From Triatoma infestans (taxonomy: Eukaryota > Arthropoda > Insecta > Hemiptera > Reduviidae): DNA of 64,000 nt. The notes beneath the pieces were generated by a model, which saw only the letters and a program-made list of their open reading frames with translations, made no database searches and was not told where the DNA came from. Positions within the stretch are counted from its first letter, which is position 1. The number at the start of each line of letters is the position of its first letter. Shown piece by piece: positions 22,738 to 33,117 of the stretch. The stretch is taken from contig JAAEAF010004265.1 of NCBI GenBank assembly GCA_011037195.1, positions 62,001-126,000 of the forward strand. Reading direction: 5' to 3'. The translations under genes and the position numbers were made by a program.

Positions 22738-23265
22738 ATTTCTCTTATATACTATTTGTTAATTATAAACGCACTAGCCCTAGATTTAGTATTCAGTAAT
22801 TCTTCAGCGAATACAATATAAATATTGTTCAATAATGAATTGTTTTATCTATTGGCAGTTTTGGATGTCTTTTGATTTGTATTTTATTTCTTTTTTTCAT
22901 TTATTAACAAGATTGTAATTTATTTATCTCTTTTTTATCTCTCTTTCTCTCAAATTTTCGTTTCTTTTTTCTTTTCTTATATTTATTTTTCTTTTTAACT
23001 TTCAGTTAATATTCACTATTATTATTATTAAATTTGTGGTAAATAAATTTTGAAATCAATGGTAATATTTTGTTGAATTTGTATTATATATATTATAAAA
23101 GGCACTGCCATAATTGTATCTAACCAAACCCCGGCAGACGGTTATCCTAATTGTCATTGTCGTTTTGTCATTTCGTATTAAGTTTTCATATGTATTAATG
23201 AATGTATTTCTTTCTTTTTATGGTATTATGTGAAATAAACTTACTTATTATTATTATTATTATTA
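22738..23265 (+). other. 3' UTR and (ATT)n tail of the 20-23 kb LINE
   Basis: A T-rich, non-coding stretch ends in 'gaaataaacttactt' and an ATT run (to about 23265), marking the LINE 3' end. It contains the 13-mer CCGGCAGACGGTT (23131-23143), which is identical in the 3' UTR of the related LINE at 56.5 kb. Confidence 0.75.
23131..23143 (+). promoter_or_regulatory. Conserved 13-mer in the LINE 3' UTR
   Basis: CCGGCAGACGGTT is shared exactly with the minus-strand LINE 3' UTR (56570-56582), while the surrounding UTR is poorly conserved. It is complementary, with one G-U, to a site just behind the ORF1 stop of that LINE (60245-60257). The function is inferred; possible roles are RT recognition of the 3' end or long-range RNA pairing. 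Confidence 0.5.
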
Positions 23266-23269
23266 ACTA

Positions 23270-23460
23270 AGTTTCCGGGTTGAAACCGAGTCGGTAGTTG
23301 GCGACATATCGACATTTCGTCCATACTGCAATGAGTTTCTTCAGGGTCGTATCGTCTTGAATGCTAATGAAGCACTGCAATAGATAATATGGGCGAAACG
23401 TTGGTTAATACCAAACCACTGATGAGGTCTCAATCAGGAAATTTAACTGATCGAAAAATG
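23270..23460. repeat. Facing pair of degenerate hammerhead-like motifs
   Basis: The minus strand at 23317-23354 reads CCTGAAGAAACTC...GACGAAATGTC, and the plus strand at 23366-23415 reads GCTAATGAAGCACTGC...GGGCGAAACGTTGG. The two arms are related to each other as an imperfect inverted repeat. Stem II is poor in both, and the right-hand core has A for G5. They are probably dead relatives of the motifs at 24.8-25.1 kb. Confidence 0.4.
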
Positions 23461-24720
23461 GCCGAGGAGCCTAAAAGATCATATAAGTGTATCACTTTGA
23501 ACTTAAATTCAGTTGTACCTGTTCTGTGATAGGGGGCGTAGTAAATATTTTTTTAGAGCAGATTGTTTATCAAGCACGCTAAAGTGGTCGGAGCATGTTT
23601 CAGAAAATGTATCTCCATTTTTTGATCAATTAGGTATATACTTGTTGGGCATTCTAACTTTATAACGACTTTCCATAGAAATTTATTTTTCAAGACGGTT
23701 CGTTTTTGGCTAATTTACGTTAAACTTCAATAAAGCGAGTGTTATTGTGAGTGGGCATGTCAGATCTCTATATCTGTAGCTTCTGTTTAATTTCTACATT
23801 GTAAAATCATAGTATAAACATTCTTAATCGTGATCATACACTATCCTAAACGAGAGCTACTAGATGTAGCTACTAGAGCCAAACTCATGCAATCGCTAAA
23901 TCAATAATTTTATTTTTACTTTCTCTTACTGTTAGTAGGAGGAAATATTGTAATCGTGACAAATTTTCGAAAGCAAGTATAATGGGGTTGGTTGGAGAGA
24001 AATGGTCTGGTTTGATGAAATTACAAGACTTCGTTAACACTGTAATATAATAATGAGTTACACTGACTGCCTGGACTTTACAGTAAAGATGGTAGATTAT
24101 GGTAGAGTGGAAGGGTAATGACACGTTGTGACTGGTGAACTATCTTCTTAACTAATTTTAATTATATCCCCTCTGTGTCCGGTCGCTGTATTTATATGTT
24201 TTCTCCCACTCTAATCCGAGAGAGTAGTCCTGGCATTTTGTTTCTCTTTCTCTGCTCTCTTGGTTGCTATTATATCGAGTTTAATCGGAAATATCCGTTT
24301 TGAGTCCCCTGAGTCCAAAAAAGTGGTTTTTAACAAATGGTCTGAGGTCTGTCTGTTACTCTCTATCTCTCTTTCACTCACTCTCTCAGTAAAAGTATCA
24401 AATGTGGGCGTGGTCAACATAATAATTTCTGATTGGCCTAACATACACCCACATTTCACACCTTCTGTTCTTCAGTGTGATTGGTTTTTTATTTTTAGCT
24501 AATTATTTCTTTGAAAAAACTAGATTAGAATTTTTTTACTAATTTTTCATTGGTAGGTGTTTTATAAATTATCAAATTGTGCAATAAATTTTTTTTTTTT
24601 AATGCAAAAAATCAAGTTATTTCTAACATAATATTTACTGTTTTATAAAATTAATGTGAGCTAGGTATACAGAAAAAAATTCAGTTTTCATTTCATTGTG
24701 AAAAAGAAAACAAAAGAGGT
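23461..24720. other. Intergenic DNA, nothing recognised
   Basis: Short pyrimidine-rich stretches (24235-24390) only. Open frames on both strands near 24211-24502 overlap each other and carry no known domain. Confidence 0.4.
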
Positions 24721-24806
24721 GTTCAAATCGTCAGGCCTTAAAATTACAATGAGATGTTCGAATGGCAATGGCCAGAGGAGTTTTTAAAGAAAAAGATTTC
24801 TTTGTT

Positions 24807-24847
24807 GCTATACGTTTCGGGTACCATTGGTGCCCTTCTTCAGGAGC
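24807..24847 (-). ncRNA. Hammerhead-ribozyme-like motif 2
   Basis: Minus strand: upstream stem I GCTC, core CTGAAGA, stem II GGGCACC/GGTACCC (one C-A mismatch in seven), GAAAC, GTA, then TAGC (three of four stem I pairs remain). There is no real stem III; A-C-G-U at the GAAAC/GTA joint is self-complementary. Confidence 0.65.
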
Positions 24848-24904
24848 TCTTTAGGGTAGGAGAAGAGTAAACGTTGAGAACGTGGAGACTGAAATGATAA
24901 AAAG

Positions 24905-24990
24905 AAAGAAATTCATTCAAGTTGAAATTGTGAAATACTGACTATGGCTTAATCAAACTAAGCAAAAGATTCAAGTTTTACTTTCTCTTT
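24905..24990. repeat. Short dispersed repeat, copy 1
   Basis: The block 'aaattcattcaagttgaaat' ... 'cttaatcaaactaagcaaaa' recurs at 26480-26570 with few changes. Here it forms the loop of the fold-back element. Confidence 0.8.
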
Positions 24991-25038
24991 TTTTATTTTA
25001 TTTCAGTCTCAACGTTTACTCCTCTCCTACCCTAAAGA

Positions 25039-25079
25039 GCTCCTGAAGATGGGCTCCAATGGTACCCGAAACGTAGAGC
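25039..25079 (+). ncRNA. Hammerhead-ribozyme-like motif 3
   Basis: Plus strand: stem I GCTC/GAGC (perfect, 4 bp), core CTGAAGA, stem II GGGCTCC/GGTACCC (two central mismatches), GAAAC, GTA. It is the inverted partner of motif 2, 0.2 kb away. Confidence 0.6.
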
Positions 25080-25143
25080 AACATAAATTATTTTGCTTTA
25101 AAAAGTCCTCTGGCCATTGCCGTACGAACATCTCATTGAAAAC

Positions 25144-26246
25144 AAATGAGAATTAGGCAAAATGCAAGATGCTGTGTAAGTCCGTTATTTTGTATTTGGC
25201 CGTTTATTTTAATAATGTTTAATACTTTTTGAAGATGAAATAAAACAATAGTTTAATTTTATTGAAAAAAAAGTGAATGGAAATAAGAAATGGAATAATT
25301 TTGAGTGAATATGGTGTATCATGTGAAGCTATCAATACTGGTGGTATCTATTTAAAGTTGGTTTTATATAATGTTATGAGCTGGTGTACGTTCTTCGCAC
25401 GAATTAGTTCGAGCACATTTTCAAACATCACTTTTTAAACATATAAGAATTTATTATGTACTAAGTTTTTGAATTTATACGTTCATTTATATATATATTT
25501 CTTTTTTAATTTATGACCGTTTTCACCTGTTTGCAAATGCTTCCTGCTTACAAATGACATACACTGCTTCCTTACAAACCACTTGCAGAAAAGTTAAGGC
25601 TAAGCCTTCCTCATTAAAGTTTCTGTGTGAATAACAGCTACAAAAACAGAACACGAGATAGCATTTTTCCTTTATTTCACCGAAATAAAACATCCCTAGA
25701 ATTTATATTATCTGAGTAGTAGGTTATTACTTTCCTGCGAAATTTCATTTTCACTGAATTTTTTAAATACAATAAAGATTCTAAATTATTGTTAACATCA
25801 AACCCTTGTATCAGAACCCATACGTTTTTGGTGGGTTTCCTGAAGATCAATATACTAGAACGGAACCATTTAAAGCACAGCTAAGTTTTAAATATTTACA
25901 ATTTTTATCCAAAGGATTGACAAATAATATCAGAAGGGGAATCAATCGGCATCTATTTCATTTTATCTATTATTTCCTGTTTGCTCCTAAAAGAAATCGA
26001 AAATTATCTCCAGTCTAACAGCATGTTCAGATTTATAACAAATCTTTGCAGTAACAAACTTCTTCCAAAATCTCATAATGAAACCAGAACTTCAGAAACA
26101 GTTGGTGAAAACCAGGCCGTGCATGTGGCAAACATGTGACGTTCATTGAAAACTGCCTGAAAAAATGTTTAACATCAGGCACGGATACAATACCGACTTA
26201 CGGAGGTGCCGAACGGAAAGCGTTTTACCGAGATTATTGAACATTG
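25144..26246. other. Intergenic DNA, nothing recognised
   Basis: AT-rich; no supported gene, RNA or known repeat. Confidence 0.4.
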
Positions 26247-26455
26247 CCTCAGCTCAGTGAAAGCGTGCTGCACATGCATGCGTAGATCCCGAATTCGAGT
26301 TCAGGTAGTACTACTCTTAGATTTTTTCGTCATAGGAGCCTCTACTGCTCCGTGTCCGGTGATGGGCAGGTTTTCAGTATGGAGAGAAACCTTTGCCCGG
26401 AGGTCGCCAGTGAATTGAGAAAGGCGTCAATGAATATGTGTTGACGGAACTTAAA
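26247..26455 (+). repeat. tRNA-derived SINE, diverged copy
   Basis: A degenerate A box (cagctcagtgaaagcg) and B box (gaattcgagttc, 26291-26302) are followed by 'cttagattttttcgtc', 'aggagcctctac', 'ggtgatgggcag', 'gcccggaggtcgccag' and 'tgttgacggaacttaaaaaa', collinear with the full SINE at 45465-45695. Confidence 0.8.
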
Positions 26456-26479
26456 AAAAAAGAATGAACACTGCTTGAG

Positions 26480-26570
26480 AAGAAATTCATTCAAGTTGAA
26501 ATTGTGAAATATTGACTACAATGACTTAATCAAACTAAGCAAAAGATTCAATTTTTACTTACTCTTAGCA
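26480..26570. repeat. Short dispersed repeat, copy 2
   Basis: Matches 24905-24990 (aaattcattcaagttgaaat ... caaactaagcaaaagattca). It lies just downstream of the SINE tail. Confidence 0.8.
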
Positions 26571-27509
26571 TTAAGAGAAGAAAAAGAGATTCTTTCGCCG
26601 AAGAATTGCGTTATCATTAAATTTTTTTTTTAATTTCTTCGACTTCCTTTATATTTTGAATGTTAATTGCACAGATATAAGCCTATCATAATATGTAGTT
26701 ATTTGAAATATTTGTTCAGTAAAATCGATATTAAGTCGTTATCCAGAAGCATATACCCTACGAAAATGTAAAGCTGAAAGCTAACTAAATGGCTAGTAAG
26801 GATGAAGAAACCTTTTTCATTAGATTCATAATTGCATTAAGAGAAGAAAATAGTGCGAGTGTTTTAAGTACGATATTTATTGTTTTATTTAGAGAAATGT
26901 TTGAATAACGTACATTGTTTTTATTCTTTTATAATGGAATGGAAAGCTATTAAGTGAGTAAAATTTATTGCAATAATACAGATGAATTGTGAGTAGTGCT
27001 GACAGTTTTCTATAAAAAGAATGACGATAAAATTAAATTATCTAAAAGTTTAAGGTAAAAAATTCAAACTGTTTAGTCTAAGCTGAGCTGAAGAGAGAGC
27101 CTGTTGTTCTACTTTAGTATTCACAGGAAATTAATAAGGTGTTGTAGCCACCTGACAAAATAAACAAAACTTAAAAAATTCCCTTAAAGCCATGTGTGCG
27201 CTACAAGTTGTTGTAAACATTAGCTACACTTTAACGAAAAAGTTAGGTACACTCACTGGTTTGTATAATACCTACAGCTTAACGAACCCTATTTATTGTA
27301 TCAAATAAATTGTTTTTAAATGAAATAAATATAAACTTTGGATTTACAAATAAATTTATTTACAAAAATACCTCGTGTGTGATACACATGACTTTCTCTT
27401 GAAGCCTTTCTTAAGCCCAATTTTCTAAAGAATACTTACTATACACCATTTTTAGCTGTCCTCAGTGCTATATGTAAAGCCGGACTGTGGATACAGAAAA
27501 TGGCACTTT
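26571..27509. other. Intergenic DNA, nothing recognised
   Basis: AT-rich; no supported feature. Confidence 0.4.
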
Positions 27510-27720
27510 ACGGTTGCAGCTCCCTTCCATGACCTCCAAAATCAGTTTGTTCGCATTTCAAATAAAAGTGATTGACTCCATTTGTATAGTGCGGATGTAA
27601 CATCTAAAGTAAATCGATAAGCCGTTTTTTAGATCGCAAACAAAAATTGGAAAAACATTTAGTAAATTGGTATTTCCGTTTAATCGATTTTCTTCAACAA
27701 TTTTTGCAGCTCATTTGTTA
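27510..27720 (+). repeat. Family F fragment
   Basis: Blocks 'cctccaaaatcagtttg', 'caaataaaagtgattgac', 'agccgttttttagatcgc', 'catttagtaaattggtat' and 'ttccgtttaatcgattttcttc' follow the family order. Confidence 0.65.
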
Positions 27721-28640
27721 CATGGCATTGGTTCTAATAGCTTTGCCCTTGATACCTGGAAAGGCTGTGTGGGAAAGACTGGAAACTTGATCTCAAAATG
27801 ATACCTTGGCTTTAACAAAGATAATTAGTCCTATGCTGCCTTATGGATCGGTCTAAGAGCTTCGTTAGCAAAAGGAGTGTGCAGAGACAAGATTGTCTTT
27901 TTGCACCGCGGAGTCTGTGGGTATGAACCCTATTGCGAGTTCTAAAATATTGCTTAACCTGCTGCCTTTACACATCTGCAGCCAAGTTGAGCCCACACAT
28001 CTGACATCTTAATGTTAACATCTTAAATATTGCTAACCTGCGCCTTTACACATCTGCCGCCCTCAAGCATGACGCGTATGCCTATTATTAAGTGATATTC
28101 GTGACCTCACCAAAAGATTTATAATGATATGGTAGCATGAACCTGAGCATCCATCAGAATGTATGGTTCCTATACATAATTTTGGAAATAACTTCCGATC
28201 GATCTACAATACTAGAGAGATCAGCATAAACCGATGGTCTCGTGAAGGGACACTACTGACCAGAGACAGGCGAAGGAGCACATTAGGGGTCCTTGCAAAA
28301 CCGCAGACCTGCTTAACCAGAACCCTAGGGCTTTAACTGTAATCAGTGATGACCAAATGAAACAGGATTTCATGGAAACAAAACCATGATGTTTTTTCAG
28401 CACTGCGAACCCTAACTATCACAACTTCAAATTAAGAGTATGGTGGATTTGCTGGACATTTAAATCTCAAAAATATATGAGTCTATTGAGCTTTAGCTGA
28501 CAGCGTGATTGGGTCTAGCAGGTGGCCTGATTGAGGAAGAGACACCGCTCCATATCTAATGCCTCCAACTGGTGAGAACTGCCCGCGAAGAGCTACACGA
28601 AGGCGCCTCTCAGAAATCAAGTAGGCCTGCTTGTGAGCAC
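27721..28640 (+). pseudogene. RNase H-bearing LINE, C-terminal debris
   Basis: In shifting frames the plus strand gives 'TDGLVKGHY' (RNase H 'TDGS' start, near 28230) and later 'GHLNLKNI' ... 'ALADSVIGSSRWPD' (28455-28530) and 'CLIEEETPLHI' (near 28525-28560). This recalls the 'GH..L..HL...G......C..C..EEET..H.LC.C' end of I-, R1- and jockey-like ORF2 proteins. Many stops. The family cannot be fixed. Confidence 0.45.
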
Positions 28641-28977
28641 CAGACTTGCGTAATGCTATGTGCCAGAGGTTAACGTCAGGGAACTGGAAGAATTCTAAAT
28701 AGATCCTTCTGAGTAATTGGTTGCTGATCTACTGCCTCTTTTCTGTTTTCTATTATACTCAATATATAGATACTTTGATTAGAACAAGTTTTGAAGAAGG
28801 AGAAATGATTTTGTCTTAGATTGAAAGAATGATTAATTGATTGAAAAATGATTTGATATTCAATCATAGGCTGGACGCTATGTTCTATAAGCACACCCTC
28901 CGGTATGACCTTTTCACCGGTTTGAAAACTGAAGGAGAAAGAATTTAATCGTCGCGCTATGTACTGCAGGTTTAAAT

Positions 28978-29069
28978 GTTCAAAGATTGCTAAGGATATT
29001 CTGAAAGAGAATATTCATGTTAGGAGGATTATCATTTTCTCTAATAGCCTAGCTGCAATTAAGACTATT
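28978..29069 (+). pseudogene. RNase H domain fragment
   Basis: A short open stretch reads 'KIAKDILKENIHVRRIIIFS' and then 'NSLAAIKTI', matching the RNase H pattern '..A...L...N...R.I.IFSDSQAAIKAL' of LINE and retroviral RNase H, with N replacing the catalytic D of SDS. It lies downstream of the C-terminal debris, the reverse of normal domain order, so it belongs to another copy or a rearrangement. Confidence 0.5.
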
Positions 29070-29109
29070 AATCAAATAAGGCCACCAGTCCTTACCAATC
29101 CGAAGACTT

Positions 29110-30229
29110 AATTCACCTAAGTTGGGACTGTTCTCAATCATTTACCTATGTGGGCACTCTAACAAGTTCACTTCATTCTGAACATGAAAGTCAATAGAGG
29201 GCGGACTACAAATCCGGGTTATCAACAAATTATACGCCCGGTATATCCAGCCAAAGGACCGGCCAAAGGCAGACGAAGAAGTTCATCGGTGAATTTTCGC
29301 AAATTCTATTCAGCGCAATACACTGCCAAAACTTCTCCTCTTCATGAAAATTTAAACAATGAATATATGAACTTTAGGCCAAATAATGGATTAAAGAATT
29401 GTACTCTATATTGACGTAACACTTGTGATTTGCTGCACTCGCAGCACATCATGAATGTATGTATCTGATAAAACTGAATACATTTTGGAAACGAAGACGC
29501 TGAGTATGAATGTAATTAATCCATAGTTATTCGGTACGTTGATTAATTGTTTACATTATATTAATAATTTAACATTCATATAAATGAAACAAAACTATTT
29601 GATAAATATTTCCTAGGCTAAAAAAAGGGGGCAAACTTTTATTCTAAGAAAAATGATACCACATTACTGACACAAAGTAAATGGCGATACTGGGGAACAT
29701 ATATGAAGAATATATTTTATAGCCATCAGATGTTTCAGAAAAGATATGTGATATGAGTCATGGATGATGCGACAAGTTTCCATGGTGACCGCAATGTGCC
29801 AGGTGCTGTGGGTCCTAGTGTGGCCAGTCTTCCACCGGCGGCTCCCGCCGACACACCATTAGCTCTGACGAACGTTCTATCATTTGACCAGCACAATTTC
29901 TTCTTCCAATAGTGGCTACATATTTTGTGTGTGTGTGTGTGTGTGTTGAGACATTGATTTTCTTATCATCGCATGTTGTGAGACTCACCACTAGCGCCCT
30001 CATATTTCCCTGATCTAGTAAATGAAAAGCATACGGAATACAAAGACTAAAATATCCGTTGCAAAATGCTCACAAGGCTTTTTTTTTGCAATTATTGCAA
30101 TTTTTAGAAATTTTTCTATTTTCGTTGCCGCAAATATTGATAAAGTAACAGGTGGCCAGGGATCATTACCAGTTCATTACCTACGTTCGTTTTTGGGGCG
30201 TACAATGTGACCATTAAAATATGAAACGT
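29110..30229. other. Intergenic DNA with a (TG)n run
   Basis: A (TG)n tract lies at 29925-29945. A 76-codon basic frame (29184-29414) has no known domain. No gene is supported. Confidence 0.4.
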
Positions 30230-30335
30230 AGTGTAAACAGGACATCTCACTTCCCCCAGAATCCACCTTAGACCAATTGTTCCAATAAAAGTGACAGGTT
30301 TGTACTATATATGTGCGGTTAGCAGTACCAATTTA
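30230..30335 (+). repeat. Family F fragment
   Basis: The words 'ccccagaatccacctt' and 'ccaataaaagtgacaggttt' correspond to the start of family F. Confidence 0.45.
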
Positions 30336-30667
30336 AAGAAATATAAAAAAGCTATTCACAAAATAAAATCCAAAATATCGTTGAGGTTCGGTCTCAACAA
30401 AAAACCTCTTTTTTCAAATTTTCACCGACGTTTCGGCAAATTTATTGCCTTCTTCAGGGTCTATACAAATATTATAAAGCAAATAAAAAAATAAATAAAT
30501 AAACTTAAAAATTTGCAAAAAAAAAATTAAAATAAACTATATAAATAGATAAAAGTATATTATATATGTAAATATCAAATTGAATTTTATTTTCAACTAT
30601 TGTTATTATTGCAGAACAAATCAGAATTAAACTACATCTCAAATATTAAAATTTAAACAATATGTGG

Positions 30668-30730
<63 letters not shown>
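30336..30730 (-). mobile_element. PLE terminal repeat, left inverted arm
   Basis: Read on the minus strand this arm is collinear with the plus strand at 31120-31255 and 39031-39200: (AC)n/(TA)n, 'cacatattgtttaaatttta', 'tctgatttgttctgcaataa', 'acttttatctatttata', 'tttatttgctttataa', the hammerhead motif, then 'gaaaatttgaaaaaagag'. The two arms frame PLE coding sequence at 30748-30951. The right arm is split by a LINE and an LTR element. Confidence 0.7.
30424..30460 (-). ncRNA. Hammerhead-ribozyme-like motif 4
   Basis: Minus strand: stem I ACC/GGT (3 bp), core CTGAAGA, stem II GGCAA/TTGCC (5 bp), GAAAC, GTC. GAAAC and GTC are directly adjacent, so stem III has no loop; ACGT is self-complementary and could form a stem III between two molecules. 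It lies in a PLE arm next to PLE coding sequence, the expected location for this ribozyme class. Confidence 0.7.
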
Positions 30731-30734
<4 letters not shown>

Positions 30735-30747
30735 CCGACTGACATGA

Positions 30748-30951
30748 CTAACCAAACATTTTATACAACACAAACATGAATTTGACATGGAAAACTCTTA
30801 AATTCTCTCCATCAACAATAATAATAAAAAAAGAAATACATTGGAAATGATACATATTAAAAAAGATAAATTATCTATCAATTTTAGCACAGACACCAAC
30901 AACCTATCGCTCAGTTATATCAGTCTCCTGGAATTACCTTACCAACTGTGA
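30748..30951 (+). pseudogene. Penelope-like element, GIY-YIG domain C-terminus
   Basis: The frame reads 'KHFIQHKHEFDMENS', an in-frame TAA (30799-30801), then 'KKRNTLEMIHIKKDKLSINF' and 'STDTNNLSLSYISLL', ending at TGA 30949-30951. The pattern 'H....H.FD....KIL.......R..LE...I.......N..TD...LS..Y..LL' is the end of the GIY-YIG endonuclease that follows the RT in Penelope-like elements. Only this tail is left, with one stop inside. It sits between two inverted arms carrying hammerhead-like motifs. Confidence 0.75.
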
Positions 30952-31119
30952 CAATAAGACACGGTTTGTCCATCCGCTCTCCAAGCCCTTTATGAACCTT
31001 CACACACCCTATTTCCTTAACACTTGGTGATGGTATATCACAAGTTAAACTATATAGTTTTTAAGAAATTAAAACAGAAAAAGATTTTTGTAAGTACACT
31101 TCTTATGTTAGATTTCCAT

Positions 31120-31259
31120 ATTGTACACACACACACTCGCACACGCACACACACACACACATATATATATACATATATATATCACATATTGTCTAAATTT
31201 TAATATTTGAGGTATAATTTAATTCTGATTTGTTCTGCAATAATAGCAATAGTCTCAAA
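31120..31259 (+). mobile_element. PLE terminal repeat, right arm, first half
   Basis: The (AC)n/(TA)n tract, 'cacatattgtctaaatttta' and 'tctgatttgttctgcaataa' are the reverse complement of the left arm near 30590-30720. The arm breaks at about 31260, where LINE sequence begins, and resumes at 39031. Confidence 0.7.
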
Positions 31260-32904
31260 TTATTTTCCGAATATTAATAAACCTTTAAAAATAGTTTTTC
31301 AAAATATAAGTGGATTAAAGTCGCTTTTTGATGTTGATACATATTTTTTTGCATGTTTATACAATCTAAACTAGTTAATTTTGATATTTTATGTTTCTCA
31401 GAAACTTGGTCATTAGCTGATAACGTTATATTGCCCCAATATTTTAATAATTTTAATATGTTTTTGAGTAGCGCGGTTAAAGAAAAGACAATATGTCGCC
31501 CTAGTAGCGGACTTTTGATACTAATTAATAAAGTTTGTTTCTTTACGCCTGAAGTTGTAAAATACGATCATGGTTTACTTTTTATTAGATTACAAATTAA
31601 CAATATATTTCTAATTGTTGGTATAATATACTGGAAACCCAATAAATTATTTGATTGCTATTCCTCAACTATATATGAAGTATTAAATGATATTCAAAAT
31701 AAATATGAAAATGATCTACTTCTTTTGGGGGAAGATTTTAATTCACGCTTAGGGGATTTAAATGAAATGAGTGACGAAATATTTGAAAATTCTCCCTAAT
31801 TATAACTAAGAAAATCCCTAGATTTGATAGTAAATAGGAGAGGGAAATTATTAACCGAATTAATGGAAGAAAATGGAATGTTTATTCTAAACTGCCGTAG
31901 TGTAAACGATTCCGCTGCCCAATTTACATATATCGGCCCTCAGGGTTCTAGCGTTATCGATCATGTGTGGAGTAATGTATTTGTTATTCCGTTTTATAAA
32001 AGTTTCGAGATTGAATCTTTATTTTCCACACATGATCATTTTGCTTGCATTCTAAGTTTGAATATTTCACGAATTGCTGAGAATAGCCCTAAAACTGTCG
32101 AAATCTTTTGTGTTCCCGTTCAGGCTAAATATATTTGGAATGATCAAATTAAATAATCTTTTTTCAAAGTAATGGAAAAATCTGAATTAATTTATTTTTC
32201 TAATTGCGATCCAGAGGAACTATATTTAAACTTAAAATTGGCTATTGTACAAGGGGCTACAAACTTGAAAATGGTTAAGTTCACTTCACGCACAATTTTA
32301 CTGCCTAAAAAGAATGAATGGTTTGATAATGACCAAGAATATGTTATAAAGCTTTTGCATTTAAGAAAAGTATCTAAATTTGCGAATGAAAGTTTGAATC
32401 AATATTTAGAAGCACGTAATAATTATCGCAAACATATTAAGTCAAAGAAAAAAGAATTTTTTATAAGTGAAATTAACAAAATTGCTAATATTCAAAACGC
32501 AAAAGAATTTTGGTCTGCATTCCGTGAAATTTCCTTCAAAGCTAATTTCCAATCACAAACTGCCTGGCATGACCACCTTAAAAGCTTTTATAAACCTAAA
32601 AGTAGCGCTTATTTACCGGATTTTCAGTTAGTCTATTCCAATAGTGATTTAGAAACTCCAGTTACCATGGAAGAATTACAACTAGTTTCAGCAAATGCAA
32701 AAAGCAAAAATCACCAGGCAGGGATTCTATCCCTTATGAATTCTACTATAACGTTCCCCCCAACTGGAATTACTATAGCATTAACATGTTTAATACTATT
32801 TTACATTCTGAAAATACACCCACCGATTGGTCATTAATTAACTTAAAAATACTCCACAAGAGAGGGGATACCCTGGATCCTGCAAATTATCGTGGAATAG
32901 ATGT

Positions 32905-33117
32905 ATCTCTTAGTCGACTGATCAGCCAGGGGGTATCATAAGAAAAACACTACAAAATTTTTTAAGTGTTTTTATTAATATCCCGACGTTTCGACAAACA
33001 TTGTTTGTCTTCTTCAGGGGCTATCTTTGGAAAATTTGTATGCTCTATTAATTACTACTATTACTTACTATTAATTATCTATTCATTTCTAACGGCCAAC
33101 AATTGCTACAATTTGAC
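32905..33117 (-). mobile_element. Short PLE-like insertion inside the LINE
   Basis: This non-LINE segment interrupts the RT frame and contains hammerhead-like motif 5. The 10-mer cgtggaatag lies on both sides (32891-32900 and 33118-33127), a candidate target duplication, although about 35 bases of LINE-like sequence separate the left copy from the clear insert. Exact ends are uncertain. Confidence 0.55.
32982..33020 (-). ncRNA. Hammerhead-ribozyme-like motif 5, best formed
   Basis: Minus strand: stem I CCC/GGG (3 bp), core CTGAAGA, stem II GACAAAC-AAT-GTTTGTC (7 perfect pairs), GAAAC, GTC. All invariant core positions of a hammerhead (C3 U4 G5 A6 N7 G8 A9; G12 A13 A14; U16.1 H17) are met. 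Stem III is reduced to the self-complementary ACGT joint, which suggests pairing between two copies. Confidence 0.75.

Larger units (their letters stand above)
24721..25143. repeat. Fold-back PLE-like element with two facing hammerhead-like motifs
   Basis: The left arm (about 24745-24896) and right arm (about 25003-25143) are inverted copies of each other: 'ggcaatggccagaggag'/'ctcctctggccattgcc'-type ends, 'ctttagggtaggagaagagt'/'ctcctctcctaccctaaag', and a hammerhead motif in each. The loop is about 105 bp and holds a block that also occurs at 26480. The left arm matches 13330-13460. No coding sequence remains. The Penelope origin is inferred from the ribozyme type. Confidence 0.7.
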
